Shown here: piece after piece, positions 27,246-35,319 of the stretch | Position numbering within the stretch: position 1 is the stretch's first letter | How the letters are laid out: the number at the start of each line of letters is the position of its first letter | NCBI GenBank assembly: GCA_945893045.1 | Contig: CAMDEA010000008.1 | Location: forward strand, 27,269 to 91,268 | Reading direction: 5' to 3' | Length of the DNA stretch: 64,000 nucleotides | Origin: Planctomyces sp. SH-PL62 | Lineage (GTDB): Bacteria; Planctomycetota; Planctomycetia; Planctomycetales; Planctomycetaceae | Notes under the pieces: model-generated | The model's input: only the letters and a program-made list of their open reading frames with translations | Databases searched by the model: none | Told to the model about the DNA's origin: nothing | Program-made: the position numbers and the translations under genes

Positions 27246-29051
27246 GTGTGGTCCTCTCGTTTGTTCTGGCGCTTGTTCCTGACGTATGCCGCGCTGACCG
27301 TCGTGGCCGCGATCGTGTTTGTCGTCATCTTTTTGAGATGGCAGCGCGATGCGGTCAAGTCCGAGGTGCGGCAGCGTATGCGGGACGAGGCGGCGGTGTT
27401 GTTGCACGTCGCTGATCCATCTTGGGCCGCTTCCGACGCGCCGCTGGAAGAATTGCGAGCGACATGGCAGCCCAAGTTGGAGGCTCTGGGTCGAGAGGTC
27501 GGTACGCGGCTGACGCTGGTCTTGGCGGATGGCACGGTGCTCGCCGATTCCGCGGCGGATGCTCGGCGGTTGGAGAATCATCGGGACCGTCCGGAGATCG
27601 CAGAGGCTGCGGAACTCGGAGTCGGATTTTCGATGCGGGGCAGCCGTTCGGTCGGCGAGCCGTTTGAATACTGCGCGGTGCGTGTTGGGTCTCGCGAATC
27701 ACCGCGCGGGTTTGTGCGCGTGGCGTTGCCGTGGACTCCGTTTGAGTCGCGATTGCAGGCGACGGCTCAATTGGTGTGGATCACGGCGGCCGTCGTGCTG
27801 GTTTGCACGTTGGGGCTGGCCTATTGGTTGGCTTGGCGATTGGTACATCCGTTGGAAACATTGACTGCCGCCGCCCAAGCCATTGCCGCAGGGGATTTCG
27901 TTCAGAAAGTGAGTGTCACCAATCGCGACGAAATCGGTGCGCTGGCAGGGGCGTTCAATGCGATGAGTCGTGAGTTGTCTCGGAGATGGGAGCAGCTTCA
28001 AGCCAGCCGTCGCGAACGGGACGAGAACAGCGAGTTGATGGAAACCGTGCTCGGCTCGATGCGCGAAGGGGTAGTCGTCATTGATGCGCAACAACGGATT
28101 TTGTACGCGAATGCCGCAGCCGGACCACTGCTCGATCTGCCGACGATTCAGGCGGTGGGACGTTCGTTGTTTGAGGTGGCTCGGCATCCGCGCGTGCAGA
28201 AGGTCTTTGAGGATGTGCTTGCCGGCCGTGTGCCTGAGCGAGTGGAGTATGAAGTTCCTCGGACCAGCGCGATCGTCGCGTTGATCGCGTCGTCGCTGCC
28301 GGGTCAGCCGCCGGCGGGAGCCGTGCTCGTCTTGCAGAACGTCACCGAATTGCGGCGGCTGGAAAACCTGCGCCGCGAGTTCGTCAGCAACGTGTCGCAC
28401 GAATTGAAGACGCCGTTGACGACGATCCAAGCCTACACGGAAACGCTGCTCGACGGAGCGATCGACGACGCGAATCACAACCGCGAGTTTCTCCAACGGA
28501 TCGACGAACAGGCCGAGCGGCTGCATCGCTTGATTCTCGACCTGCTGAGTTTGGCACGCATCGAGTCGGCCGAGGATGCGTTCGAGTTGTCGCCGGTACC
28601 GATCGCCGACGCGGTGCGTCTCTGCCTTGAGGAGCACCAGGCGGTCGCTTCCGCCAAAGGCATCTCGCTCGTCGCGCAGCCCTCACCGGAACAGGTCATC
28701 GTATGGGGCGACGACGAAGGTCTGCGTACGGTGCTCGACAACTTGATCGACAACGCGATCAAGTACACGCCGTCGGGCGGCCGAGTGGTCGTGCGCTGGC
28801 ACATCGACGGCCGCCGCGCAGTGCTGGAAGTCGAGGACACCGGCATCGGAATTCCGCAGCAGCATCAATCGCGGATCTTCGAACGGTTCTTTCGCGTGGA
28901 TAAAGCCCGCTCGCGCGAGTTGGGCGGGACTGGCTTGGGCCTGTCGATCGTGAAGCATTGGGTGCAGGTCTTCGGCGGCTCGGTGGAGGTCCGCAGCGAA
29001 CTCGGCCGCGGCAGCACGTTCACTCTGCGCTTGCCTGCCGTTAGCCACTGA
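27246..29051 (+). CDS. phoR: Phosphate-sensing histidine kinase PhoR
   Basis: A 601-residue membrane sensor kinase. TM1 at about residues 7-29 (FLTYAALTVVAAIVFVVIFL), an extracytoplasmic region of about 140 residues, TM2 (VWITAAVVLVCTLGLAYWLA) running into a HAMP domain, a PAS domain (MREGVVVIDAQQRILYANAA), then the HisKA box FVSNVSHELKTPLTT with phospho-acceptor His385, and HATPase motifs DNLIDNAIKYT, VEDTGIGIP, FERFFRVDKARSRE and GGTGLGLSIVKH. The long periplasmic domain is of the Gram-positive/planctomycete PhoR type, unlike the short E. coli form. The GTG start has GAGG upstream. It heads the pst/pho gene run and phosphorylates PhoB, encoded at the far end. Confidence 0.92.
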   Translation: MWSSRLFWRLFLTYAALTVVAAIVFVVIFLRWQRDAVKSEVRQRMRDEAAVLLHVADPSWAASDAPLEELRATWQPKLEALGREVGTRLTLVLADGTVLADSAADARRLENHRDRPEIAEAAELGVGFSMRGSRSVGEPFEYCAVRVGSRESPRGFVRVALPWTPFESRLQATAQLVWITAAVVLVCTLGLAYWLAWRLVHPLETLTAAAQAIAAGDFVQKVSVTNRDEIGALAGAFNAMSRELSRRWEQLQASRRERDENSELMETVLGSMREGVVVIDAQQRILYANAAAGPLLDLPTIQAVGRSLFEVARHPRVQKVFEDVLAGRVPERVEYEVPRTSAIVALIASSLPGQPPAGAVLVLQNVTELRRLENLRREFVSNVSHELKTPLTTIQAYTETLLDGAIDDANHNREFLQRIDEQAERLHRLILDLLSLARIESAEDAFELSPVPIADAVRLCLEEHQAVASAKGISLVAQPSPEQVIVWGDDEGLRTVLDNLIDNAIKYTPSGGRVVVRWHIDGRRAVLEVEDTGIGIPQQHQSRIFERFFRVDKARSRELGGTGLGLSIVKHWVQVFGGSVEVRSELGRGSTFTLRLPAVSH

Positions 29052-29064
29052 TTCGTATCCAGCC

Positions 29065-29165
29065 GGGGTCAGGCACTTCGGAATTTCGGAAATGGCCGGA
29101 ATGACGGTCGTCTCGCGAACAAACCGGTTTCCGGCCATTTCCGAAATTCCGAAGTGCCTGACCCC
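29065..29165. repeat. Palindromic repeat family H
   Basis: Perfect 35-base arms at 29065-29099 and 29131-29165 (start GGGGTCAGGCACTTCGGAAT). It sits between phoR and pstS. The shared GGGGTC opening suggests a link to family D. The 130 bases from here to pstS hold TTCACAC and TTAACA words that might be part of a PhoB site, but I cannot define a convincing box. Confidence 0.85.
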
Positions 29166-29295
29166 TGAGTGCTGAATCGGCAGGCTCCCGCGTTCACACT
29201 TTCTTAACAATCGGTCGCTCGAATCTTCACTCCCCGTGCTTAGTTTCCCCGCGTGAAATTGGGAATCAAACAGCACTGAGAAAGGAAGATTTGGA

Positions 29296-30342
29296 ATGCG
29301 ATCAAGGATGCAATGGTTTTTCGGCGTGGCCGTTTTGGGCTTGGTCTCGGTCGCGTCCGGCTGCTCCGTGCGAGACGCGAGCGACTCCGCTTCAGGAAAG
29401 TCGGAGAGTGGCGGAGCGCCTGCAAAAGCGACTGAGGGCGGAACAACCGCCGCGGAAAAGCCGCTTAGCGAGAAGCCGGCCGCCAAACTGTCCGGGAAGG
29501 TGACGATCACAGGGTCGAGCACCGTTTACCCGATCTCGCAGGCCATGGGCGAAGAGTTCATGAACCTGCACAAGGGAGTTGACGTGAGTGTCGGCGAGTC
29601 CGGCACCGGCCCCGGCATGAAGGAGTTGGGCGAAGGGAAACTCGACATTGCAGATGCTTCTCGGCCGATCAAGCCGGCTGAGGCCGAGGCGTGCAAAGCG
29701 GCGGGTGTGGAGTACATCGAATTGAAGGTCGCGATCGACGGCTTGTCGGTCGTGGTGAATCCCCAAAATGACTGGTGCAAAGCGATCACCGTCGCGCAGC
29801 TCAAGGCGTTGTGGAGTCCCGACAGCAAAATCAAAAAATGGAAAGATATCGACGCTTCTTGGCCGAATGAAGAAATTCGGTTGTACGGAGCCGATCATGC
29901 CTCCGGCACGTTCGATTACTTCACGGAAGCGATCGTCGGCAAGTCGAAGTCCAGCCGCACGGACTACACGCCGAGCACCGATGACAACGTGCTCGTGAAG
30001 GGAGTCACCGGCGATAAGTATGCGTTGGGCTACTTCGGCTACGCTTACTACGCCGAGAACAAGAGCAAGCTGAAAGTGCTGCCGATCGCCACCGGCGATG
30101 ACCTGGCGGCGGCGGTTGCTCCGAGCGACGAGACCATTCTGAATGGGACGTACAAGCCACTGTCTCGGCCGCTGTTTATCTACGTCAACAGAGCTTCGCT
30201 GAAGAAACCGCAGGTGGCCGAGTTCGTGAAGTACTACTTGCACGAAGGCCAATCGTGGGTCAAGACGGTGAGATACGTCGAGCTTCCCGCCGCTGAGTTG
30301 GAAGCGGCTCGCAAGACTTTGAGCGAGGCGTTGTTGAACTGA
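29296..30342 (+). CDS. pstS: Phosphate ABC transporter substrate-binding lipoprotein PstS
   Basis: A 348-residue periplasmic phosphate-binding protein. The leader MRSRMQWFFGVAVLGLVSV runs into a lipobox (VASGC), so it is probably lipid-anchored, followed by a Ser/Gly/Ala-rich linker. The mature part has the phosphate-binding signatures ITGSSTVYPISQAM, GESGTGPGMKEL, DIADASRPIKPAE and ADHASGTFDYFTEAI. It delivers phosphate to PstC/PstA. Ribosome site GGAAG lies just before the ATG. A 240-base repeat element separates it from pstC. Expression is expected to respond to PhoB on phosphate starvation. Confidence 0.95.
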   Translation: MRSRMQWFFGVAVLGLVSVASGCSVRDASDSASGKSESGGAPAKATEGGTTAAEKPLSEKPAAKLSGKVTITGSSTVYPISQAMGEEFMNLHKGVDVSVGESGTGPGMKELGEGKLDIADASRPIKPAEAEACKAAGVEYIELKVAIDGLSVVVNPQNDWCKAITVAQLKALWSPDSKIKKWKDIDASWPNEEIRLYGADHASGTFDYFTEAIVGKSKSSRTDYTPSTDDNVLVKGVTGDKYALGYFGYAYYAENKSKLKVLPIATGDDLAAAVAPSDETILNGTYKPLSRPLFIYVNRASLKKPQVAEFVKYYLHEGQSWVKTVRYVELPAAELEAARKTLSEALLN

Positions 30343-30356
30343 ATTTCGTGTAACCG

Positions 30357-30596
30357 GCCTTCCGGCCTTGGCCCCAACGGGAATGAATTCGAATGACCGG
30401 CCCCAACGGGGCAGACTCGAAAGCCCAGGGCAACGCCCTGGGTGACGCGGATGCCAAGTGGCAATAAGCCCCAACGGGGCGCGACTCCAGAGATTTCTTC
30501 GCACGTTACGCCCCTTCAGGGCTAAGAGGATTCTGTCAAACGACCCACCCAGGGCGTTGCCCTGGGCTATCGAGTGACGCCCCTTTGGGGCTGAAG
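30357..30596. repeat. Long composite palindromic element G, copy 2
   Basis: Same order of parts as at 15670-15880: CCCCAACGGG words, the 22-base unit at 30422-30443, CCCCAACGGGG, GCCCCTTCAGGGC, the reverse complement unit at 30547-30568, then GCCCCTTTGGGGCTGAA. It lies wholly between pstS and pstC and ends only a few bases before the pstC ribosome site (GGGAG at 30602). Confidence 0.87.
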
Positions 30597-30612
30597 CAGT
30601 CGGGAGTTTTGT

Positions 30613-31599
30613 GTGTCAGTCGCTCAAGTCACGTCGCCGCTGTCGATCAAGAGTCCGAGTTCGTTGACTCGCCGATTTTCGTGGACGCGCGCGCGTGAGC
30701 AGATCATTCGAGCGGTGCTGTTTCTCTGCGGAGCACTCTCGCTGCTGACGACGGCGGGAATCATCGTCGTCCTGTTCACGGAAGCGATCTACTCATTCGG
30801 CGGGACGGCGTTCTTTCAGTCGGTGTCGATCACGGACTTTCTGTTCGACACGGTATGGGCTCCGCAACATCCCGATCATCCGCGTTTCGGCATTCTGCCG
30901 CTGCTGTGTGGGACGTTTGTCATCGCCGGGTTGGGCGGCATCATCGGATTGCCGATCGGCTTAGCGAGCGCGATTTATTTGTCCGAGTACGCAAAGCCGA
31001 AGATGCGCCGCATCGTGAAACCGGTGCTCGAAATCCTGGCCGGGATTCCGACGGTCGTTTACGGCTACTTCGCGTTGGTGTTCGTGACCCCTTACTTGCT
31101 ACGTCCGATCTTTCAGACGTGGCTCGGTTTCAACGTCGATATCTTCAATGCTCTGAGTGCCGGCATCGTGGTCGGAGTGATGATCATTCCGACGGTTTGC
31201 TCGCTGAGCGAAGACGCTTTACGCGCCGTTCCGCGTGGGCTGCGAGAAGCGGGTTACGCGCTGGGTTCGACGAAGTTCGACGTGTCGCTGAAGGTCGTCG
31301 TGCCGGCGGCTCTATCGGGAATCCTCGCGTCGTTTCTGCTGGCGATGGCTCGCGCGATTGGCGAGACAATGGCAGTGACGATCGCGGCCGGACAACAGCC
31401 GCGACTCACGCTGAATCCGTTTCGCGGCATGGAGACCATGACGGCCTACATCGTCAACATCAGCCTCGGCGACACCGAGGCGGGGTCGATGGAATACAAG
31501 AGTTTGTACGCGGTCGCTCTTTCGTTGTTCGTCATCACCCTGTCGATGAATGTGCTGGCTCAATGGGTGTTGAAGCGATTCCGGGAGGTCTACGAATGA
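30613..31599 (+). CDS. pstC: Phosphate ABC transporter permease PstC
   Basis: A 328-residue inner-membrane permease with about six transmembrane helices (for example [20 protein letters not shown] and [20 protein letters not shown]). [20 protein letters not shown] is the cytoplasmic loop that docks the ATPase, followed by [15 protein letters not shown], a PstC signature. The GTG start has GGGAG 6 bases upstream. Its stop overlaps the pstA start in ATGA, so the two are translationally coupled. Forms the phosphate channel with PstA. Confidence 0.95.
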   Translation: MSVAQVTSPLSIKSPSSLTRRFSWTRAREQIIRAVLFLCGALSLLTTAGIIVVLFTEAIYSFGGTAFFQSVSITDFLFDTVWAPQHPDHPRFGILPLLCGTFVIAGLGGIIGLPIGLASAIYLSEYAKPKMRRIVKPVLEILAGIPTVVYGYFALVFVTPYLLRPIFQTWLGFNVDIFNALSAGIVVGVMIIPTVCSLSEDALRAVPRGLREAGYALGSTKFDVSLKVVVPAALSGILASFLLAMARAIGETMAVTIAAGQQPRLTLNPFRGMETMTAYIVNISLGDTEAGSMEYKSLYAVALSLFVITLSMNVLAQWVLKRFREVYE

Positions 31600-32684
31600 G
31601 CGTCTCCGGAAAACTGCGCGAGCCGGCGTTGGCCAAACGTCATCGCATTGGGCAAATGTTTGAGTGGCTCTGCTGCGGCTCGACGTGGTTCGGCGTGGTC
31701 GTTCTGTTGCTGCTGTTGCTGAGCGTGGGTTGGAAGGCGATGACATGGCCGACGGCCGATGCGGACGCTGCTGATCGAACGGCCGCCATGAAAGCGGACG
31801 CGACATCCAATGCGGTCGCGGAGTCCGCTCGCCCGTTGAGCACGCGATTCCTCACCAGTTACGACTCACGCATTCCGCAGAAGGCGGGCATTAAGGCCGC
31901 GTTGTGGGGCAGCTTGTGGTTGCTGTTGTTTGTCGGGTTGACCACTGTGCCGATCGGGATCGGCGCGGCGATCTATCTGGAGGAGTATTCGAACGAAGGC
32001 CGCTGGAAACGGATCATTCAGGTGAATCTGTCGAACCTCGCGGGAGTGCCATCGATTGTTTACGGCATCCTCGGCCTGACGGTCTTCGTGCGGATGTTTG
32101 GTCTCTTCGGGCATGACGGCAAAGTGCTGGACTTGAACCTCGGCTTCACCGTTTTGGCAGTGCCGTTGCCGTTCGAGCGGTCGGTGATCTCCGGGGCATT
32201 GACGCTGTCGCTGCTGGTGCTGCCGACGGTCATCGTGGCCGCTCAAGAGGCGTTGCGTGCGGTGCCGTCTTCCATTCGCACGGCGTCGTATGCTTTGGGT
32301 GCGACGCAATGGCAGACGATCCGCCATCAAGTTCTGCCGGCCGCAATGCCTGGTATCATGACCGGAGTGATTCTGTCGTTGTCACGAGCGATGGGCGAAA
32401 CCGCACCGCTCATCATGATCGGCGCGTTGACCTATCTGGCGAGATGTCCCGGCCACATCGACAGCCTGTCCTCCGCGTGGGAGCACCCGTCGGGACTGCT
32501 GGAAGCTCCGTTTGATGTCTTCACGTCATTGCCGATCCAGATCTTCAACTGGGTTTCGCGAGCACAACCCGAATACGACCACCTGGCCGCCGCCGGCATC
32601 ATTGTCCTGCTGGTCGTTTTGATGTGCATGAACACGGCGGCGATCTTGATCCGCAATCGATTTCAAAGGCGAACACAGTGGTAG
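31596..32684 (+). CDS. pstA: Phosphate ABC transporter permease PstA
   Basis: A 362-residue permease that starts at the ATG overlapping the pstC stop by four bases; the open frame extends far upstream inside pstC, but that part is an artefact. TM1 ([18 protein letters not shown]) is followed by an unusually long soluble stretch of about 60 residues before TM2 ([19 protein letters not shown]). The ATPase-docking loop reads [20 protein letters not shown], and [17 protein letters not shown] is the PstA signature. It ends [10 protein letters not shown]. It pairs with PstC. Confidence 0.95.
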   Translation: MSVSGKLREPALAKRHRIGQMFEWLCCGSTWFGVVVLLLLLLSVGWKAMTWPTADADAADRTAAMKADATSNAVAESARPLSTRFLTSYDSRIPQKAGIKAALWGSLWLLLFVGLTTVPIGIGAAIYLEEYSNEGRWKRIIQVNLSNLAGVPSIVYGILGLTVFVRMFGLFGHDGKVLDLNLGFTVLAVPLPFERSVISGALTLSLLVLPTVIVAAQEALRAVPSSIRTASYALGATQWQTIRHQVLPAAMPGIMTGVILSLSRAMGETAPLIMIGALTYLARCPGHIDSLSSAWEHPSGLLEAPFDVFTSLPIQIFNWVSRAQPEYDHLAAAGIIVLLVVLMCMNTAAILIRNRFQRRTQW

Positions 32685-32755
32685 CGACAAGCTTACTCCC
32701 CGGAAAAGATCCTGGCCTCTCGAAAGAGGCTCGGCTCTTGAAGGAGCACCGCCCA

Positions 32756-33595
32756 ATGACTCTCATGCAATCGTTCTCCGAACTGATGCACCAGCGGCAG
32801 CAGCGTGAGACTGTGAAGAGGAGCCGTCCCGTGGAGACTGAGGTTACGAAACTCGACGTCCGCAACCTCAACTTTTTCTACGGTGATAAGCAGGCATTGT
32901 TCGATGTCTCGATGACGGTGGCCGAACGCTCGGTCACCGCGTTTATTGGCCCGTCCGGCTGCGGCAAGAGCACGTTTCTCCGCACGCTCAACCGGATGAA
33001 CGACATCATCGAGGGGACGAGTCACAACGGCCAAGTCCTGCTGGAAGGGCAAGACATTTACGCTCGCGATGTGGATGTCGTCGCCCTGCGAAAGCGAGTG
33101 GGCATGGTCTTCCAAAAATCGACCCCGTTCCCGAAGTCGATCTTTGAAAACGTCGCCTATGGCCCCAGAGTCGCTGGCCAAAAACAATACAAAGCTCTCG
33201 TCGAAATTGTGGAACAATCTCTAAAACGCGCGGCCTTGTGGGACGAAGTCAAAGACCGCCTGAACGATTCCGCCCTCGCTTTGTCGGGTGGCCAACAACA
33301 ACGACTGTGTATCGCCCGCGCCCTCGCCACGAACCCGGATGTCCTGCTGATGGACGAGCCTGCCTCAGCGCTGGACCCCGCTTCGACCGCGCGCATCGAA
33401 GACCTGATCTTCGAACTCAAGCAGAACTACACGATCGTCATCGTGACGCACAACATGCAGCAAGCCGCACGCATCAGCGACCGGACAGCCTTTTTCTTCC
33501 AAGGCTATTTGATCGAAGTCGACGCGACCCAAAAACTGTTCACCACGCCGACGAAGAAGCAGACGGAAGACTACATCACGGGAAGGTTTGGCTGA
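32756..33595 (+). CDS. pstB: Phosphate ABC transporter ATPase PstB
   Basis: A 279-residue ABC ATPase powering PstCA. Walker [10 protein letters not shown], PstB-specific [14 protein letters not shown]-loop [15 protein letters not shown], signature [16 protein letters not shown], Walker [14 protein letters not shown] and the switch His in [15 protein letters not shown] start at ATG 32756 because AAGGAG lies about 11 bases upstream. A GTG at 32678 overlapping pstA is possible but would add a tail of 26 residues unlike the family. Some 25 residues before the usual PstB core remain ([13 protein letters not shown]). Confidence 0.95.
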   Translation: MTLMQSFSELMHQRQQRETVKRSRPVETEVTKLDVRNLNFFYGDKQALFDVSMTVAERSVTAFIGPSGCGKSTFLRTLNRMNDIIEGTSHNGQVLLEGQDIYARDVDVVALRKRVGMVFQKSTPFPKSIFENVAYGPRVAGQKQYKALVEIVEQSLKRAALWDEVKDRLNDSALALSGGQQQRLCIARALATNPDVLLMDEPASALDPASTARIEDLIFELKQNYTIVIVTHNMQQAARISDRTAFFFQGYLIEVDATQKLFTTPTKKQTEDYITGRFG

Positions 33596-33609
33596 TCGGA
33601 GTTTCGGGG

Positions 33610-33709
33610 GATTGCAAATTGCAAAATGAAAATTGCAAATTGCAAATTGTTCGCAGCACTTCGTGTCTTCAATTTCAAATTTGCATTTTTCATTTTTCAA
33701 TCTGCAATC
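33610..33709. repeat. AT-rich imperfect palindrome between pstB and phoU
   Basis: Arms of about 40 bases, 33610-33650 and 33670-33709, made of ATTGCAAATTGCAAAATGAA words and their imperfect complement. Base composition is sharply lower in GC than the flanks. It ends 6 bases before the phoU ATG, which lacks a normal ribosome site. Confidence 0.8.
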
Positions 33710-33715
33710 CCACTT

Positions 33716-34378
33716 ATGACCATACATCTCACCCGTGATCTTGGCGTCCTGCACCGCAACTTGCTGTCGATGTGCGCGACGGTTGAAGAGTTGGTCCACA
33801 AGGCCGTGGATGCGCTCGGTGATCCCAGTGTCGATCGCGCCCGCGAATTGGCCAAACGCGATGATGAAGTCGATCGCTATGACGTCAGCATCGAAGAAGA
33901 GTGCCTGAAGATTCTCGCCCTGCATCAGCCAGTCGCCACCGACCTGCGACGCATCACGACCGTTTTGAAAATCACCGGTGAACTCGAACGTGTGGCCGAT
34001 ATCAGCATCCACATCGCCGAACGAGCTTGCGGTCTGGTCAATCAGCCAGCCATCGAAGTGCCCGAAAAGCTGAAGGAGATGGCTCGCCGAGCAGTCCAGA
34101 TGCTGCATCAAGCAATCGATGCTTATGTCGGCTTGGATAGTCACCTCGCGCGGCAAGTTTGCGAATCGGACAACGTCGTCGATGAACTCAATCGCGAGAT
34201 CATTTACGAATTGATGGCCACGATGCAGGCCAAGCCGGAGCTGATTGAACCTTTAATTGACCTGTTCTCCGCGTCTCGCCACGTCGAGCGAGTCGCCGAT
34301 CACGCGACCAACATCGCCGAAGACGTCGTGTATCTCGTCGAAGGCGAGATCATCCGGCATCGTGCCCACTTTCGCTGA
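33716..34378 (+). CDS. phoU: Phosphate signalling protein PhoU
   Basis: A 220-residue protein with two PhoU three-helix repeats. The first contains KRDDEVDRYDVSIEEECLKI and ITTVLKITGELERVADIS, the second ESDNVVDELNREIIYEL and FSASRHVERVADHATNIAEDV, with the conserved acidic metal-binding residues. PhoU relays PstSCAB activity to PhoR to keep the regulon off when phosphate is plentiful. I start at ATG 33716 (MTIHLTRDLGVL), matching family N-termini; an upstream in-frame ATG at 33626 would add only repeat-derived residues. No clear ribosome site precedes it. Confidence 0.94.
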   Translation: MTIHLTRDLGVLHRNLLSMCATVEELVHKAVDALGDPSVDRARELAKRDDEVDRYDVSIEEECLKILALHQPVATDLRRITTVLKITGELERVADISIHIAERACGLVNQPAIEVPEKLKEMARRAVQMLHQAIDAYVGLDSHLARQVCESDNVVDELNREIIYELMATMQAKPELIEPLIDLFSASRHVERVADHATNIAEDVVYLVEGEIIRHRAHFR

Positions 34379-34456
34379 TGATTGTCGTTCCGCGTTCAGA
34401 GGACTGATTAGAGCCGCTTCAACGCGGAGCAGCGAACTCTGTCACCGAAATCCAAT

Positions 34457-35143
34457 ATGGCTAAACCCACCATCCTCATCATCGAAGACGAGCGGTCGCT
34501 GCTCGAAATCCTCGCGTACAACCTGACGAACGAGGGTTTCGAAGTGCTCACCGCCGCAGACGGTCAGGACGGTTTGCGTCGAGCAAAGACGTCGGTGCCG
34601 GACTTGGTCGTGCTCGACTTGATGTTGCCAGGGTTGGATGGCCTGCAAGTCTGCCGCCAAATCCGTTCTGACCCGAAGACGCAGTCCATCCGCATTTTGA
34701 TGCTGACGGCCAAAAGTGAAGAGGTGGATGAAATCGTCGGCTTCAATATGGGGGCCGATGACTACGTCGCCAAGCCGTTCAAGATCAAACCGCTCATCAG
34801 CCGCATCAAAGCGCTGCTGCGGCGGCCATCGGCCGAGCAACAATCCGGCGAGACCGTCGCCATCGAAGGCATCGAGATTGATCGCACCAATCACACGGCA
34901 AAGCTTGATGGTGTGGACCTGCAACTGACTCCCACCGAGTTCAAGATGCTCTGGACGATGATGCGTCGCCCCGGCCGGCCGTACTCACGCAACGAATTGC
35001 TCGACAATGCACGCGGCGAAGATGCCAACGCCCTGGAACGGACCATCGACGTGCATGTCCGCTCGCTGCGCCAGAAGCTCGGCGACAAAGGCCGCTTTGT
35101 CGAAACCGTGCGCGGCATCGGCTATCGCTTCAAAGCGGAATGA
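34457..35143 (+). CDS. phoB: Phosphate regulon response regulator PhoB
   Basis: A 228-residue OmpR/PhoB-family regulator. Receiver domain: IIEDERSLLEILAYN with acidic residues at 10-12, phospho-acceptor Asp54 in LVVLDLMLPGLDG, MLTAKSEEVDEIVGF and YVAKPFKIKPLISRI. The winged-helix DNA-binding domain from about residue 130 has LTPTEFKMLWTMM, RNELLDNARGED, RTIDVHVRSLRQKLGD and VRGIGYRFKAE. It receives phosphate from PhoR and probably activates the pst genes. Finding phoB at the end of the locus and phoR at its start is less common than a phoBR pair. Confidence 0.94.
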   Translation: MAKPTILIIEDERSLLEILAYNLTNEGFEVLTAADGQDGLRRAKTSVPDLVVLDLMLPGLDGLQVCRQIRSDPKTQSIRILMLTAKSEEVDEIVGFNMGADDYVAKPFKIKPLISRIKALLRRPSAEQQSGETVAIEGIEIDRTNHTAKLDGVDLQLTPTEFKMLWTMMRRPGRPYSRNELLDNARGEDANALERTIDVHVRSLRQKLGDKGRFVETVRGIGYRFKAE

Positions 35144-35153
35144 AAATAAAAGC

Positions 35154-35225
35154 CGTACCGCGACCGTCAGGGAGCGGCCTGTATCGAAGGCACAGAGCAG
35201 AGCCGCTCCCTGACGGTCGCGGTAC
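35154..35225. repeat. Palindromic repeat family J
   Basis: Perfect 24-base arms at 35154-35177 and 35202-35225 (GTACCGCGACCGTCAGGGAG), 10 bases after the phoB stop. The outer ends read GTAC. It may serve as the end of the pho transcript, but there is no T-run. Confidence 0.85.
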
Positions 35226-35319
35226 AGATGGCTCAGCAGGTTGAAAACCTGCCCCACGTCAATACGCTACCCGCCTCACGCGACTCGGCGTTGAGCACAT
35301 CCAAACGGAGGCGGGGAGC

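Noticed and set aside
29166..29295. PHO box upstream of pstS
   Set aside because: TTCACAC and TTAACA words are present, but I could not define two direct repeats with the right spacing; a motif search with several pst promoters would be needed.
30855..31595. Upstream extension of the pstA frame inside pstC
   Set aside because: pstC is unambiguous there, and the ATGA junction at 31596 gives a proper PstA N-terminus.
33626..33715. Upstream start for phoU
   Set aside because: The extra residues are encoded by the AT-rich repeat and are unlike PhoU N-termini; kept only as an alternative.
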